A DNA stretch of 64,000 nt from Rhodocyclaceae bacterium. Its GTDB lineage: Bacteria > Pseudomonadota > Gammaproteobacteria > Burkholderiales > Rhodocyclaceae. Shown in pieces: positions 22,462 to 29,756 of this stretch (positions are counted from its first letter, which is position 1; the number at the start of each line of letters is the position of its first letter). Under the pieces are notes generated by a model, which saw nothing but the letters and a program-made list of their open reading frames with translations, ran no database searches and was not told the origin of the DNA. The stretch spans positions 33,533 through 97,532 of the forward strand of contig JAGTRP010000023.1 of assembly GCA_018261935.1 (NCBI GenBank), given 5' to 3'. Made by a program: the position numbers and the translations under genes.

Positions 22462-22674
22462 ATGTCCGAACAAATCCGCAACGCGCTAGTAATTCTCCGA
22501 AGAAGGCAAGTTGAATCCCGCACTGGGCTTTCCAGATCGGCGATTTACGCAGCTATCCAGGCAGGTACGTTCCCCGCTCCGGTTTCCTTGGGGGCTAAGG
22601 CCGTAGGCTGGCCAGAGCACGAAGTCGACGCCTGGATAGCCGGCCGCATCCAAAGCAGCCGCAAATCGGCATAG
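22462..22674 (+). CDS. AlpA-family DNA-binding regulator
   Basis: 70 residues, preceded by AGGAG seven bases upstream. Helix-turn-helix of the AlpA/MerR type: ILRRRQVESRTGLSRSAIYA, then FPAPVSLGAKAVGWPEHEVD and AWIAGR. AlpA of CP4-57 activates the prophage integrase, and P4 Vis acts both as a repressor and as an excision factor. A similar directionality or regulatory role is likely here, possibly through the AAGCGGGTA repeats (inference). Confidence 0.88.
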   Translation: MSEQIRNALVILRRRQVESRTGLSRSAIYAAIQAGTFPAPVSLGAKAVGWPEHEVDAWIAGRIQSSRKSA

Positions 22675-22682
22675 GTGCAGCC

Positions 22683-22937
22683 ATGGGGCGCAAGAAATCA
22701 CCCAAGGTTCATCATCTCGCCATTGGCCGCAGTCGAGTTCTGGTCGATCAACTGACCGAAGAACAGGCGCGGCAGGTTGCAGCAGTGGCCATGCAGCTTC
22801 AGTACCTGTTCGCAGTGGGGGTCTTCTGGTTGAACCCCGGCTGCCGGATCGAAGATGAGCAACTTGCCGACGTGGCCACCGAACAACTCAACTATTTGAT
22901 TGGTGGCATTGTTGAAAGCGAAGGGGGTGAGCTTTGA
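22683..22937 (+). CDS. Hypothetical protein downstream of AlpA
   Basis: 84 residues; N-terminus basic (MGRKKSPKVHHLAIGRSR), remainder helical (TEEQARQVAAVAMQLQYLFA). Starts eight bases after alpA and overlaps the start of the toprim gene by four bases (ATGA-like coupling via TTTGA). Not recognised; operon position between the regulator and the replication gene suggests an accessory role in element maintenance. Confidence 0.55.
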   Translation: MGRKKSPKVHHLAIGRSRVLVDQLTEEQARQVAAVAMQLQYLFAVGVFWLNPGCRIEDEQLADVATEQLNYLIGGIVESEGGEL

Positions 22938-25217
22938 CTCCCCCGGGTACTGCCGATTTCCTTAAGGCGCTTTCCGCTGCAGGATTGGCAATGCAGAAGC
23001 CGGCCCCGATTGCTGACGGACGGCTGCGTCGCTATCGTGTAGAGGGAGATAAGGCTGGCAGCACCAATGGCTGGTACGTGCTCAACCTTGATGCGCATCC
23101 CTATGGCGTTTTTGGGAGTTGGAAAACCGGCCAGTCGGAGACTTGGCATCCCCAGCGGGATAGAACACTGACAGCCGCTGAACGCCAGGCCATGGCCGAA
23201 CGCATGGCAGCGGCAAAAGCGGCGCGGGATGCCGAGCAGGCTGCAGTGTACGCGTCTGCAAGGGATCGGGCGGCGCGGCTATGGGAGCGCGCAAGACCCG
23301 CCGACGATTCACATCCCTACTTGGTGCGCAAAGCGGTGGACGCCTACGGCATCCGCAACCTACGGGGGCAGTTGGTAATCCCTGTGCGCGATCCTAATGG
23401 CATGCTCCACAGCCTGCAGCCGCCCTGTGCGTATGTGAAGGCTACGCTACCGGGGCGACGATCTACCAGGCGACTGGCACCGCTACGGCTATCGCCTTCG
23501 ACGCTGGAAACCTGCAGCCGGTTGCCAAGGCTTTGCGGCAAAAATTCCCGGCCCTGACCTTGGTAATTGCTGCCGACAACGACACCGGCACCCCTGGCAA
23601 TCCCGGGATGGCGGCAGCAATGGCGGCGGCGCGTGCGGTGGGTGCGGCAGTGGCGGTTCCACGTTTCGAAGGAAGCTGCCATGGGTGATCTATCCGACTT
23701 CAACGACCTGGCCCGGGTGGCAGGCGGCGGCGCCGTCGCAGCGGCCATTTCCTCGGCAATCGCTACCCATTTGCCCAGCCCGGCTTCGGTAGCCAGCGAT
23801 AGCGGCATTCGCTCCATCGGGGAGAACTGGCCGGACCCCATCCTCCCCGGGCGCATCCACGTGCCCGAGCTTCCGGCGGATGTGCTGCCCTCCTGGGTGA
23901 AGGACATGGCCGGCGCGGTGGCTGAATCGACTCAAACCCCCCCGGCACTGGCAGTCATGTGCTCCCTGTCCGTCCTGGCAACCTGCCTGCACCGCCGCTT
24001 TGAGGTGGCGCCTTTTGGGCCGGATGACGACTACACCGAGCCGCTTTCCATCTGGACGCTGACGGCGCTCCCCAGTGGCAGCCGGAAGACGGCGGTTATC
24101 AACGCCCTTGCCGGTCCCTTGGTGCGTGGCCAAGAAACGAATCGAGAAGCTAACGCGGGATGCTGTCAATGCGGAGAACGACGAAGACCGGGAGAAGATT
24201 CGCAAGCAAATCCAGGAAGAAGAGGAAGGCATGCCTACCGAGATACGGGCGCCCCGACTTTTTACCGGCGACTGCACGGCCGAACGATTGCAGGGGCTCT
24301 TGGTGGAACACGGCGAACGCATGGCCGTTCTCTCCGACGAGGCCGGAATCTTTCTCATCATGGCCGGAATGTATAGCGGCGGTATGGCAAGCCTGGATGT
24401 GTTCCTGCAGGGCCATGCCGGTACCCCCATGCGGGTAGATCGGGCCGACCGGGCTGCGCATGTGGACCGCCCGGCGCTGACCTTCGGGCTTGCCCTGCAA
24501 CCTGGAGTCCTGGCAGACGTAGCCAGCAGCCGGCGGTTCAGGGATAGCGGCCTCTTGGCCCGCTTCCTCTTTGCCATCCCCGAATCGAACGTGGGCCGGC
24601 GAGACGTGCGGCGGCGGTGGGCGGTCCCAAACCACATATCCAATGAGTATGAACGCCGGCTGCGGGGCTTACTCGATGGGCGAGACCTAGTGGCAGGAAA
24701 TCCCCGGGTCATTGGGCTAACTGACTCGGCTAAAGACGCCTGGCTTGATTTCGCTGATGAAGTGGAGAAGCAGCAGGGCGAGCGGGGTGCAATGGAGTCC
24801 ATTGCCGACTGGTCAAGCAAGCTGCCAGGCGCGGCGGCGCGCATCGCTGCCCTTCTGGAACTGGCCGAGACCGGGCCAACGGCTGAAAGCGTCAGCCTGG
24901 ACGCCACGGAACGAGCCGTCAGTCTGTGCCGGCTGCTGATTCCTCACGCCCATGCGGCTTTCGGCCTGCTGGGAGCGGATGCTGCAGACACCGATGCAAT
25001 TGCCATTGTGAAATGGGCGCAGGCGGGCGGGCTACTGTCCTTCAAAAAGAGCCAGTGCCAGAAAGCGATGGAGGGCCGGTTCCGCAGTGTCGGGCGGCTA
25101 GACAAGGCGCTTGAACGCCTGGCCCTATGCGATGTGCTGCGCATTGACAAGGTGCCCAACAAGGGGGCGCCCCCATCAACGGTGGTCCGCATGAACCCCA
25201 AATTGTTCATCGACTAA
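22934..25217 (+). pseudogene. Decayed toprim/DUF3987 primase-helicase-like gene
   Basis: One ancestral gene now in four frame segments. 22934 to about 23422 encodes the N-terminal domain, ending RGQLVIPVRDPNGMLHSLQ. 23425-23688 encodes, in another frame, the TOPRIM motifs CEGYATGATI and VIAADND. 23681 to about 24124 gives GDLSDFNDLARV and the P-loop-like LPSGSRKTA. About 24126-25217 gives VAKKRIEKL through LRIDKVPNKG. From memory of the family, about 35 residues (the KRFLSGG part) are missing at the first junction and about 20-30 at the third. The second is a one-base shift. The protein would have served element replication; it is probably inactive. Confidence 0.82.
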
Positions 25218-25779
25218 AGCGGGTTATTCGCCATGAAACCAATTTTAGATATTTCTATTTCTATTCAATGTGTTGCACATATTCCGCCAACCCACATAGA
25301 AAAAGTCGAAAAAGTCGAAAGACCGAAACGAGAAAGAGCGTTCGCCGACTTATTCGACTTTTTCGATAGGGGCGGGAGGCCAAGAGGCATAGCAGGTAGG
25401 GGGCATGGGGAGGGGGGCATAAATCCCTGGGCTCTTTGGCCCCTAGACCGGCTGGTTAATCGGGTTTTTATGGGGCTGTTCTCGGGAATGGGGGAGGGGG
25501 TAAGGGATTGGCCCTTGATGAGGAGATCAGGGCTGAAGGAATGTTTTTTCCCTTCTCTGCTGGATTGGCACTGCTGTAGACGACGGGAAGCCGGAAGAAA
25601 GGCAGGTGAAATGCGACGGCACCTATTTAATGCTGCGACTGATTGCCGGAATTGGTACCTAGCCACCAGGCGCCCCCACTGAATTCCATGTTCTTGCGGC
25701 GCTGCCATGTAAGCAGAGCTGCTTAACTCGCCGCCCGGGACTGCCCTGGCGGTATTCCATAACGTTGAAAGGAAACACC
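25218..25779. other. Gene-poor stretch of the element
   Basis: No convincing gene. A 149-codon open frame (25233-25682, +) and one on the other strand both lack recognisable domains. The + frame contains a KVEKVE-type segment encoded by a hairpin arm. AAGCGGGTT at 25217-25225 is an 8/9 match to the arm-type repeat. The stretch contains runs of G and a hairpin at 25306-25366. Confidence 0.5.
25306..25366. repeat. 14-bp inverted repeat (TCGAAAAAGTCGAA hairpin)
   Basis: TCGAAAAAGTCGAA at 25306-25319 is perfectly complementary to TTCGACTTTTTCGA at 25353-25366, with a 33-base loop. The left arm itself sits in a short tandem of GTCGAAAAA units. Could be a terminator-like structure after the replication gene or a protein-binding palindrome. 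Confidence 0.6.
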
Positions 25780-26478
25780 ATGTTTGAGCGACTTAAGGAA
25801 GTCAATATCAGCCTGCACCGAGACCCGCGCTATACGGCAGCCCATACGCGCCTGATGGAGATCAGAGGGGAGCTGGCCAATTTGGAACAGCGGCGCAACG
25901 AAGCCCAATCAGGGCTGAGCGAACTAGGCAGTGCTCATGGCGAAAGGATCGAGGCCGAGGCAAAAGCCATGCTATCGGGGGCGCAACTCTCCGAGCCGGT
26001 GTCCATGAAACGCGAGGCAATAACCAGGACGCTCGAAGAAGTCACTCACCGCCTCTCGGTTCTTCGGAAAGCGGAAGAGTTGCAGCGCGGCATCGTTGAG
26101 GATATCCGGGCCGAGGTCGGCCGCGCGATTGCCACCGACTTGCTTCCACTGCACCGGGCCAACGTTGCTGCGATTTTTCATGCGGCACTTCAACTGGAAA
26201 CGGCACTGGTGGCCGAAACGGAACTGCGCGAGAGATTGAGCGACAACCATATCCCCTATAGCGGCGTCATTCGTCCGATGCCGTTTACAGGGTTTGGGAA
26301 GCTGTACGACGATCAGAGCCGCGTCAGCCGCTACCTGTTGGAATGTCATGAATATGGCTTTGTCACAGCGGACGATTTGCCGGAGGTGGTTCGGGACAGG
26401 ATTCCCAAGAAGGAAGGAAAGCCCAAGGGCCCCGCCGCCGCGAGGTCGGTCAAGGAGGATGACTGGACAGGCGCGTAA
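25780..26478 (+). CDS. Hypothetical coiled-coil protein of the argJ element
   Basis: 232 residues from ATG 25780, seven bases after GAAAGGA. N-terminal two-thirds rich in Glu/Arg/Leu with heptad-like spacing (MEIRGELANLEQRRNEAQSG; EEVTHRLSVLRKAEELQRGI), so a coiled coil is likely; the C-terminus is charged and probably disordered (PKKEGKPKGPAAARS). No transmembrane segment. Not recognised. Stands alone near the right end of the element. Confidence 0.6.
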   Translation: MFERLKEVNISLHRDPRYTAAHTRLMEIRGELANLEQRRNEAQSGLSELGSAHGERIEAEAKAMLSGAQLSEPVSMKREAITRTLEEVTHRLSVLRKAEELQRGIVEDIRAEVGRAIATDLLPLHRANVAAIFHAALQLETALVAETELRERLSDNHIPYSGVIRPMPFTGFGKLYDDQSRVSRYLLECHEYGFVTADDLPEVVRDRIPKKEGKPKGPAAARSVKEDDWTGA

Positions 26479-26804
26479 GCTGAGCGGACGGCAACCTGAT
26501 GCCTTGGCAGTTCCGCCAGGGCATTCCATCAACTAGCATTGCCCTGGCAATGGACAAGGCTCGCCTTGAGAAAGAATGGGCGCCGGCTGGCACAGCGGCT
26601 GGCGGCCGGCTCTTTATTGCTGAGGTCGGGAAAGGCCGCATCACCGTAGAAGAGACCTGTCATTTCCAACCCCTGCCGGCTGGTTTGGATGGGCATTCTC
26701 GCTTCTAGTGCAGAATAACGAGAACCGAAAAGCGGGTACAAAAGCGGGTACATGCTTGATGCGGCTTCTAATGATTAACGCATTGGCCGGGCTTGTAGAG
26801 CGAT
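26479..26804. other. Right-end region of the element without a firm gene
   Basis: A 69-codon frame (26499-26708, +) has no clear ribosome-binding site and no recognised domain; an internal ATG at 26550 is possible. The stretch ends with the right arm-type repeat pair and the attachment repeat. Confidence 0.45.
26730..26750 (+). repeat. Right arm-type pair (AAGCGGGTA x2)
   Basis: AAGCGGGTA at 26730-26738 and 26742-26750 with CAA between, identical over 21 bases and in the same orientation as 19567-19587 at the left end. Lies 54 bases inside attR. Confidence 0.75.
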
Positions 26805-26822
26805 AACGCCGACTACCGCAGT
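26805..26822 (+). repeat. attR: right 18-bp attachment repeat
   Basis: Exact copy of the argJ 3' terminal 18 bases at 19441-19458, marking the right boundary of the element. The bases after it (GATACG) do not give an argJ stop codon in frame; the next in-frame stop is at 26970-26972. Confidence 0.85.
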
Positions 26823-26868
26823 GATACGAGTTGTTACAAGTGCGGGCCGTCTAGGGCGAACTCAGTAC

Positions 26869-26926
26869 TTTCTCCTTCCGTCCAATGGGAACAGGCTGCT
26901 GGCCTGGTTCGTTGCGGAAGGAGAAA
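26869..26926 (+). promoter_or_regulatory. Hairpin masking the ribosome-binding site of the lipoprotein gene
   Basis: TTTCTCCTTCCG (26869-26880) is perfectly complementary over 12 bases to CGGAAGGAGAAA (26915-26926), which contains the Shine-Dalgarno GGAAGGAG four bases before the ATG at 26930. The 34-base loop holds a further small stem (CAGGC/GCCTG). In mRNA this would hide the ribosome-binding site, suggesting thermometer-like or otherwise conditional translation (inference). Confidence 0.65.
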
Positions 26927-26929
26927 ATC

Positions 26930-27160
26930 ATGCGGGGACGTAAGATTGCGGCAAGCCTTTCGGCTGTCATGATTGCCGCCTCGGTGGGTGGATGTTCTAC
27001 TTGGGACAGCATGTCCAAGACCGAGAAGGGTACGGTCATCGGTGCCGGCGTCGGCGGTGTCGCCGGTGCGGCGGCTACGGACAACAGCGCGCTCGGGACG
27101 GTGGGCGGCGCCGCCGTCGGCGGCGTGATCGGCCACGAGGTCGGCAAGCGGCAGCATTAG
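26930..27160 (+). CDS. Glycine-zipper outer-membrane lipoprotein (OsmB-like)
   Basis: 76 residues from ATG 26930. Signal peptide MRGRKIAASLSAVMIAASVG followed by a lipobox-type GGC, then a glycine-zipper region GTVIGAGVGGVAGAAATD and GTVGGAAVGGVIGHEVG. OsmB-like proteins are small stress-induced lipoproteins; function here is inferred only from that resemblance. Translation start is fixed by the strong GGAAGGAG site, which is embedded in a hairpin. It ends overlapping by four bases the 3' end of the opposite-strand methyltransferase. First gene right of the argJ element. Confidence 0.85.
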   Translation: MRGRKIAASLSAVMIAASVGGCSTWDSMSKTEKGTVIGAGVGGVAGAAATDNSALGTVGGAAVGGVIGHEVGKRQH

Positions 27161-27750
27161 CGCTTCACCAGCCGAATCCGGCGGAACCAGCCGCCGGCCA
27201 GGATAGGACAGTCTTCCAGGACGACAAGGTTCGGGGTGGTGGCGAGCACGTCCTCCCAGACTACGTCCAGGCGGGTCGCGATCCGGCGGGCCAGAGGGTT
27301 GAGCAGGCGCCGCAAAGGCGCTTGCTGTCCCGGCCGCAAGAATTTGTCGATTATCAGGATGCTGCCCCCGGGGCGCAGGACTCGAGCCGTCTCGGCCAGG
27401 CAGGCGGCGGGATCGGGAACCACTGCCAGAATCAGGTGCAGCACTGCGGCGTCGAAACTGCCGGCTGCAAAAGGCAGCCGTTGCACGTCGCCCTGCACAG
27501 GCAGGAAAGGCAGGCGCTCTTTACGTCCCAGGGCACGCCCGAGCATTGCCGGGCTCAAGTCGATTCCCGTGTATTGATGCTGGGTTGGCAGGTGGGGCAG
27601 GTCCAGTCCCGTGCCGATGCCATTGATCAACACCCGGGACGGTTGCGAGGGCAGGGCGGTGAGGCTTTCCCGCCGGATGGCCCGGGTGGCGGCTTCTAGG
27701 GTCGCGTCGTAAAAGGGGGCGATAAAACGGTAGGAGTGCTTCAGGCTCAA
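27157..27750 (-). CDS. Class I SAM-dependent methyltransferase
   Basis: 197 residues. Seen: motif I region VLINGIGTGLDLPHLP (G-x-G-T-G type), IDLSPAMLGRAL (motif II acidic residue), GDVQRLPFAAGSFDAAVLH (motif IV), and VLRPGGSILIIDKF (post-IV). This is the Methyltransf_11/UbiE-like pattern; a phospholipid (PmtA-like) substrate is possible but not provable. Start overlaps the apaG stop by four bases, so the two are an operon read leftward. Confidence 0.88.
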   Translation of the reverse strand: MSLKHSYRFIAPFYDATLEAATRAIRRESLTALPSQPSRVLINGIGTGLDLPHLPTQHQYTGIDLSPAMLGRALGRKERLPFLPVQGDVQRLPFAAGSFDAAVLHLILAVVPDPAACLAETARVLRPGGSILIIDKFLRPGQQAPLRRLLNPLARRIATRLDVVWEDVLATTPNLVVLEDCPILAGGWFRRIRLVKR

Positions 27751-28130
27751 TGGAGCACGCGGGGAATGGCCAGGGTGAATTCCGGAATGTCAGCCTCGAA
27801 TTGAATCCCATCCTCGGCGATCATCTGGTAGGTCCCCTTCATGGTTCCCACCGGGGTGCCGAGGGAGCAGCCGCTGGTGTATTCAAAGCTTTCTCCGGGT
27901 TTCAGCAGGGGCTGATGGCCCACAACCCCCAGTCCACGCACTTCCTGCACCGAGTTATTGGCGTCGGTGATGATCCAGTGCCGCGAGATGAGCTGCGCCG
28001 GCACGCTGCCGATATTGCGGATGGTGATGGTGTACGCGAAGACGTAGCGCTGTCCTTCCGGATCGGACTGGTCCGGGATGAACTCAGGAGAGGTCTCGAT
28101 CTGGATCAGGTATTTCTTCTCTTCTGCCAT
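27747..28130 (-). CDS. apaG: ApaG / Co2+-Mg2+ efflux-associated protein
   Basis: 127 residues, the usual ApaG length. Seen: RYVFAYTITIRNIG, LISRHWIITDANN, VRGLGVVGHQPLLKPGESFEYTSG split across adjacent strands, and GTMKGTYQMIAEDG, all conserved in this fibronectin-III-like fold. Function in bacteria is loosely linked to Co/Mg resistance and diadenosine tetraphosphate metabolism. Divergent from rpe with a 123-base gap, a common arrangement in betaproteobacteria. Confidence 0.95.
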   Translation of the reverse strand: MAEEKKYLIQIETSPEFIPDQSDPEGQRYVFAYTITIRNIGSVPAQLISRHWIITDANNSVQEVRGLGVVGHQPLLKPGESFEYTSGCSLGTPVGTMKGTYQMIAEDGIQFEADIPEFTLAIPRVLH

Positions 28131-28160
28131 GGTGGACCACTGTAGGGGATGTCTCCGTAT

Positions 28161-28188
28161 TTGACAGGAATTCGTCTAGTGTGACAAT
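28161..28188 (+). promoter_or_regulatory. Probable sigma-70 promoter of rpe-gph(-trpE)
   Basis: TTGACA (28161-28166), 16 bases, GACAAT (28183-28188). The -35 is a perfect consensus. Lies in the apaG-rpe divergent gap, 65 bases before the rpe start. Confidence 0.55.
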
Positions 28189-28253
28189 GCTCTCCGAAGC
28201 CGCTTTCGTCGGTAAAATCAGCATCAGATCATTCCATCTTTTGGGGGGCAGCT

Positions 28254-28955
28254 ATGTCGAACAAGGAATTCGTAATCGCACCGAGCATACTCTCGGCCAA
28301 TTTCGCCAAGCTCGGGGAAGAAGTATCCAATGTCATCGCCGCCGGTGCCGATTGGATTCATTTCGACGTGATGGACAACCATTACGTTCCCAACCTCACC
28401 ATCGGCCCCCTGGTCTGCCAGGCCATCCGCCCGTGTACCACGGCGCCCATCGACGTGCATCTCATGGTCAAGCCGGTGGACCGCATCATTCCCGATTTTG
28501 CCAAGGCCGGGGCCAACATCATCACCTTCCACCCGGAAGGCTCGGAGCACGTGGACCGGAGCCTCGCCCTCATCCGCGACCAGGGCTGCCAGGCCGGCTT
28601 GGTCTTCAATCCGGCCACGCCGCTGGATTACATGGACTACGTCATGGACAAGCTCGACGTGGTGCTGCTCATGAGCGTGAACCCTGGCTTCGGCGGCCAG
28701 AAGTTCATCGCCTCGGCTCTGGCCAAGGCCCGTCAGGCCAAGGCCAGGATCGACGCCTACGAGCGGGAGACCGGCCGCCGCATCCGCCTGGAGATCGATG
28801 GCGGCGTCAATACCGCTAATATCGCCGAGATCGCCCGGGCCGGGGTCGATGCTTTCGTCGCCGGTTCCGCCGTCTATGGCGCCGGCCGGGATGAGGACCC
28901 CCATCGCTACGATACGGTTATCGGTGCGCTGCGGGCCGAGTTGGCCAAGGCATGA
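28254..28955 (+). CDS. rpe: Ribulose-phosphate 3-epimerase
   Basis: Interconverts ribulose 5-phosphate and xylulose 5-phosphate (pentose phosphate or Calvin pathways). 233 residues, TIM barrel. Seen: [33 protein letters not shown] (metal-binding HxD), [28 protein letters not shown], and [18 protein letters not shown] with the catalytic Asp. ATG is preceded by a GGGGGG-type purine run. The stop overlaps gph (ATGA). Confidence 0.97.
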   Translation: MSNKEFVIAPSILSANFAKLGEEVSNVIAAGADWIHFDVMDNHYVPNLTIGPLVCQAIRPCTTAPIDVHLMVKPVDRIIPDFAKAGANIITFHPEGSEHVDRSLALIRDQGCQAGLVFNPATPLDYMDYVMDKLDVVLLMSVNPGFGGQKFIASALAKARQAKARIDAYERETGRRIRLEIDGGVNTANIAEIARAGVDAFVAGSAVYGAGRDEDPHRYDTVIGALRAELAKA

Positions 28956-29614
28956 GATTCAAGTCGGTCACCTTCGACCTGGACGGCACCCTGCTGGACA
29001 CCGTCGCCGACCTGGCCGAAGCCTGCCTCCGCATGCTGGAAGACCTGGGGGAGCCCCCCCGGACCCCGGATGAAATTCACAGCTTCGTCGGCAAGGGCAT
29101 GGCCGTCCTGGTGGAGCGCTGCCTGACCCGGGGGCACCCGCCCCCGGCCGAGCAGCTCCATGCCGGCATCGAATCCTTCAAGCGCCACTATAGCGAGGTG
29201 AACGGCCGCTTCACCCTGGTCTATCCCGGCGTGATGGAGGGACTGCAGGCCTGGAAGGCTACCGGGGCGAAAATGGGGGTGGTGACCAACAAGCCCGGCA
29301 TGTTCACCGAGGCGCTCCTGGAGCGCATGGGCATGGCCGACTTCTTTGACGTCATCGTCTCCGGCGACACCACGCCCAACAAGAAGCCCCACCCGGAACC
29401 CATTCTCCATGCCTGCGTGGTGATGGGCACCCGGCCGGTGGAAAATATCCACGTCGGCGACTCCCGGAACGACATCCAGGCTGCCCGGGGCGCCGGCTGC
29501 CCGGTGTTCTGCGTGCCCTACGGCTACAACGAGGGAGAGCCGGTGGACAGCGCCGATTGCGATGCGCTAGTATCCGATCTCCCCGCCGCCCTGGAACGGG
29601 CGCAATCATTCTGA
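28952..29614 (+). CDS. gph: Phosphoglycolate phosphatase
   Basis: HAD-family hydrolase removing phosphate from 2-phosphoglycolate. 220 residues. Seen: motif [15 protein letters not shown] with the nucleophile Asp, the alpha-helical cap domain (about 20-85), motif II VVTNKPG, motif III Lys in NKKPHPEPI and motif [17 protein letters not shown]. The rpe-gph-trpE order is widespread in beta- and gammaproteobacteria and links the genes transcriptionally. A possible trpE promoter lies inside its 3' end. Confidence 0.95.
   Translation: MRFKSVTFDLDGTLLDTVADLAEACLRMLEDLGEPPRTPDEIHSFVGKGMAVLVERCLTRGHPPPAEQLHAGIESFKRHYSEVNGRFTLVYPGVMEGLQAWKATGAKMGVVTNKPGMFTEALLERMGMADFFDVIVSGDTTPNKKPHPEPILHACVVMGTRPVENIHVGDSRNDIQAARGAGCPVFCVPYGYNEGEPVDSADCDALVSDLPAALERAQSF
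29544..29573 (+). promoter_or_regulatory. Possible promoter of the trpE leader region
   Basis: TGGACA (29544-29549), 18 bases, TAGTAT (29568-29573), inside the end of gph. It would start RNA around 29580, about 50 bases before the leader ATG at 29630. Confidence 0.35.
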
Positions 29615-29629
29615 ATAGCCCACAAGAAC

Positions 29630-29701
29630 ATGACGATTTCGCGTAACTGGGAAAACCGCTCCCGCAAAGGGATCAAGGACTGCTGGCGCTGGCGCCGCTG
29701 A
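29630..29701 (+). CDS. trpL: Putative Trp leader peptide upstream of trpE
   Basis: A 23-codon [16 protein letters not shown]...CWRWRR, between gph and trpE with three Trp codons (29648, 29684, 29690), two of them in the last six codons. Trp is normally the rarest residue, so this density directly before trpE is what a ribosome-stalling leader peptide looks like. It ends RWRR-stop, as does a second leader before trpG. The ribosome-binding site is weak, and no strong intrinsic terminator is visible between 29702 and 29756, so the mechanism is unclear. Confidence 0.6.
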   Translation: MTISRNWENRSRKGIKDCWRWRR

Positions 29702-29756
29702 CCACCGTTTCTCGTTTCCAGTTTCCCGTTCGTCCCCTGGTTTTTGTGAGGCTTCC

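Larger units (their letters stand above)
19441..26822. mobile_element. 7.4-kb integrative element in the 3' end of argJ
   Basis: Bounded by an exact 18-bp direct repeat (19441-19458 inside argJ, 26805-26822), with a P4-type tyrosine integrase next to the left end, paired AAGCGGGTA repeats just inside both ends, an AlpA-like regulator and a toprim/DUF3987 gene. This is the gene set of small P4-like satellites or integrative elements. Several internal genes have clearly lower G+C than the host genes. The replication gene is broken by frameshifts and internal deletions, so autonomous replication is doubtful, but the integrase looks complete. No capsid, conjugation or obvious resistance genes. 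Confidence 0.88.

Noticed and set aside
25233..25682. 149-codon gene in the argJ element
   Set aside because: No ribosome site of note, overlaps a hairpin and an equally long antisense frame, no domain; left as gene-poor.
19441..26822. tRNA gene as the integration target
   Set aside because: No cloverleaf is present at either end; the repeat is argJ coding sequence.
29702..29756. Intrinsic attenuator terminator between the trp leader ORF and trpE
   Set aside because: Only a 4-bp CCAG/CTGG pairing precedes the T-run; too weak to call.
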